Source: Apium graveolens (taxonomy: Eukaryota; Streptophyta; Magnoliopsida; Apiales; Apiaceae). From it: 64,000 nucleotides of DNA. The translations under genes were made by a program, and so were the position numbers. This document shows positions 60,701 through 64,000 of the stretch, one piece after another. Every line of letters starts with the position of its first letter. Within the stretch, counting starts at the first letter, position 1. The notes beneath the pieces were generated by a model, which saw only the letters and a program-made list of their open reading frames with translations, was not told the origin of the DNA and ran no database searches. The stretch is taken from NCBI RefSeq assembly GCF_009905375.1, contig NW_027417475.1, forward strand, positions 1 through 64,000. The letters run 5' to 3'.

Positions 60701-63700
60701 TCATAATTTGTCCCTGTGGATTTATGAAATTGCATTCACGACCATTCGAGGTCGTCCGGGAGTGAATCGGAGCTGAAACGAATCGAACTCATTTTCTGAA
60801 TAATCCTCGTAGGGGGTAGTACACGAGGTCTGGAGCAAAAATTGAGGCGGCCCGTTTTTTCGATTTTTTTCATAATTTGTCCCTATGGATTTATGAAATT
60901 GCATTCGCGACCATTCCGGGACGTCCGGGAGTGAATCGGAGCTGAAACGAATCGAAATAGGTTTTCGAATAATCCTCGTAAGGGGTAGTATAAGAGGTCT
61001 GTAGCAAAAATTGAGGCTCCCCGTTTTTCGATTTCTTTTCATAATTTCTCCCTATGGATTTATGAAATTGCATTCACGTCCATTCGGGGTCGTCCGGAAG
61101 TGAATCGGAGCTGAAATGACTGGAACTCGGTTTCCGAATAATCCTCGTAGGGGTAGTACACGAGGTTTAGAGCGAAAATTGAGGCGGCCCATTTTTTTGA
61201 TTTCTTTTCATAAATTGTCCCTGTGGATTTATGAAATTGCATTCACGTCCATTCACGGTTGTCCGGAAGTGACTCGGAGCTGAAATGAATGGAACCCGTT
61301 TTCCGAATAATCCTCGTAGAGGGTGGTAGTACACGAGGTCTGGAGCAAAAATTGAGGTGGCATATTTTTTCGATTTCTTTTCATATTCCTATGGATTTAT
61401 GAAATTGCATTCGCGTCCATTCGGGGTCGTCCGGGAGTGAATCGGAGCTGAAATGAATGGAACTCGATTTCCGAATAATCCTCGTAGGGGGTAGTACATG
61501 TGGTCTGGAGTAAAAATTGAGGCGGCCTGTTTTTTCAATTTCTTTTCATAATTTGTCCCTATGGATTTATGAAATTACATTCACGTCCATTCGGGGTCGT
61601 CCGGGAGTGAATCGGAGCTGAAACAAATGTAACTCGGTTTTCGAATAATCCTCGTAGGGGGTAGTACACGAGGTCTGGAGCAAAAATTGAGGCGGCCCGT
61701 TTTTTCGATTTATTTTCATAATTTGTCCCTATGGATTTATAAAATTGCATTCGCGACCATTCGGGGTCGTCCGGGAGTGAATCGGAGCTGAAACGAATCG
61801 AAATCCATTTCTGAATAATCTTTGTAGGGGGTGACACGAGGTCTGGAGCAAAAATTGAGGCGACCCGTTTTTTGATTCCTTTTCATAATTTGTCCGTATG
61901 GATTTATGAAATTGCTTTCGCGACCATTCGGGGTCGTCCGGGAGTGAATCGGAGCTGAAACGAATCGAAATCGGTTTCCGAATAATCTTCGTAGGGAGTA
62001 GTACACGAGGTCTGGAGCAAAAATTGAGGCAGCCCATTTTTTCGATTTCTTTTCATAATTTGTCCCTATGGATTTATGGAATTGCATTCGCATCCAGTTG
62101 GGGTCGTTCGGAAGTGAATTGGAGCTGCAACGAATGGAACTCGGTTTTCGAATAATCCTCGTAGGGGGTAGTACACGAGGTCTGGAGAAAAAATTGAGGC
62201 GGCCCGTTTTTTTCGATTTCTTTTCATAATTTGTCCCTATGGATTTATGAAATTGCATTCGCGTCCATCCGGGGTCCTCCGGGAATGAATCGGAGCTGAA
62301 ACGAATGGAACTCGGTTTCCGAATAATCCTCGTAGGGGGTAGTACACGATGTCTGGAGCAAAAATTGAGGCGGCCCATTTTTTCAATTTCTTTTCGTAAT
62401 TTGTCCCTGTGAATTTATGAAATTGCATTCGCGTCCATTCGGGGTCGTCTAGAAGTGAATCGGAGCTGAAACGAATGGAACTCGGTTTCTGAATAATCCT
62501 CATAGGGGTAGTACACGAGGTCTGGAGCAAAAATTGAGGCGGCCCGTTGTTTCGATTTCTTTTTGTAATTTGTCCCTGTGGATTTATGAAATTGCATTCA
62601 TGTCCATTCAGGGTCGTCCAGAAGTGAATCGGAGCTGAAATGAATGGAACCCGTTTTCCGAATAATCTTCGTAGGGGGTGGTAGTACACGAGGTCTGGAG
62701 CAAAAATTGAGGCGGCATATTTTTTTGATTTCATATCCCTATGGATTTATGAAATTGCATTCGCGTCCATTCGGGGTCGTCCGGGAGTGAATCGGAGCTG
62801 AAACGAATGGAAATCGATATCCAAATAATCCTCGTAGGAGGTAGTACACGTAGTCTGGAGCAAAAATTGCGGCGACCCGTTTTTTTAATTTCTTTTCATA
62901 ATTTGTCCCTATGGATTTATGAAATTGCATTCACGTCCATTCGGGATCGTCCGGGAGTGAATCAGAGCTGAAACGAATGTAACTCGGTTTTCGAATAATC
63001 CTCGTAGGGGGCAGTACACGAGGTCTGGAGCAAAAATTGAGGCGGCCCGTTTTTTCGATTTCTTTTCATAATTTGTCCCTATGGATTTATGAAATTGCAT
63101 TCGCGACCATTCGGGGTCGTCCGGGAGGTGAATCGGAGCTGAAACGAATCTAAATTGATTTCCGAATAATCTTCGTATGGGGTAGTACACCAGGTCTGGA
63201 GCAAAAATTGAGGCGGCCCATTTTTTTGATTTCTTTTCATAATTTGTCCGTATGGATTTATGAAATTGCATTCGCGACCATTCAGGGTCGTCCGGGAGTG
63301 AATCGGAGCTGAAACGAATCGAGATCGGTTTCCAAATAATATTCATAAGTAGTAGTACACGAGGTCTGGAGCAAAAATTGAGGTGGCCCATTTTTTCGAT
63401 TTCTTTTCATAATTTGTCCCTATGGATTAATGAATTGCATTCACATTCAGTTGGGGTCGTCCGGAAGTGAATTGGAGATGAAACGAATGGAACTCGGTTT
63501 CCGAATAATCCTCGTTAGGGGTAGTACACGAGGTCTGGAGAAAAAATTGAGGCAGCCCGTTTTTTCGATTTCTTTTCATAATTTGTCCCTATGGATTTAT
63601 GAAATTGCATTCGCGTCCATTCGGGGCCTTCCGGGAGTGAATCGGAGCTGAAATGAATAGAAATCGGTTTCTGAATAATCCTCGTAGGGGGTAGTACACG

Positions 63701-64000
63701 ATGTCTGGAGCAAAAATTGAGGCGGCTCATTTTTTCGATTTCTTTTCGTAATTTGTCCCTGTGGATTTATGAAATTAAATTCGCGTCCATTCGGGGTCGT
63801 TCGGAAGTGAATCGGAGCTGAAACGAATGGAACTCGGTTTTCCGAATAATCCTCGTAGGGGTAGTACACGAGGTCTGGAGCAAAATTGAGGCGGCCCATT
63901 TTTTTGATTTCTTTTCGTAATTTGTCCCTGTGGATTTATGAAATTGCATTCGCGTCCATTGGGGGTCGTCCGGGAGTGAATCGGAGCTGAAACGAATGGA
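54720..64000. repeat. Satellite array, block III
   Basis: This is the same satellite, starting at the right target duplication (ggggt) of the Tat insertion and continuing to the window end. HOR types are clear up to about 58.3 kb, with gaattc markers at 55112 and 57318 (2206 bp, 13 monomers). Beyond that point monomers carry private variants such as ctgtagcaaaa, ggacgtccggg, and a deletion of about 13 bases near 58948. The gaattc marker is replaced by gatttc. Confidence 0.96.

Overview
The window is nuclear DNA of a flowering plant, probably a eudicot. The evidence is a nucleosome-length satellite array and two LTR retrotransposons of plant Ty3/gypsy lineages: a Tekay/Del-type chromovirus and a Tat/Retand-type element. 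I cannot name the species. I see no host gene, rRNA, tRNA or CRISPR array.

Layout. About 38.9 kb is one tandem satellite array with a monomer of about 169-170 bp, split into three blocks: 1-19808, 33966-43804 and 54720-64000. Monomers are organised in a higher-order repeat (HOR) whose basic unit is 11 monomers (1866 bp), with 12-mer (2036 bp), 13-mer (about 2.2 kb) and shortened 8-mer variants. A 3223-bp segment is duplicated in tandem at about 6.37-13.34 kb. Monomers at 1-2.05 kb carry many 1-2 base deletions, and those after about 58.3 kb are more diverged.

Insertion 1 (19809-33965, target duplication cacga) is a Tekay-type chromovirus with 4.3-kb LTRs that are about 99.4% identical by hand count. 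Its 5.5-kb interior is riddled with stops and out of order: an RNase H-integrase fragment lies upstream of gag. It is therefore a young insertion of a long-dead, presumably non-autonomous family.

Insertion 2 (43805-54719, target duplication ggggt) is a Tat/Retand-type element with 559-bp LTRs that differ at about two sites. Its gag-pol frame is open from gag to integrase apart from one in-frame TAA at 44602. It carries the second, archaeal-type RNase H typical of Tat. Between pol and the 3' LTR it holds an antisense gene (52315 down to 50464) with a PF04195-like domain, two small introns in matching phase and its own antisense TATA box. Directly upstream of that TATA box lies a 90-bp, hairpin-rich minisatellite of about eight copies.

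Subtracting each element plus one target duplication restores the HOR spacing to 1866 and 2037 bp. Both elements therefore landed cleanly in a pre-existing HOR array. They have the same orientation, and their target sites start only 9 bp apart in the monomer.
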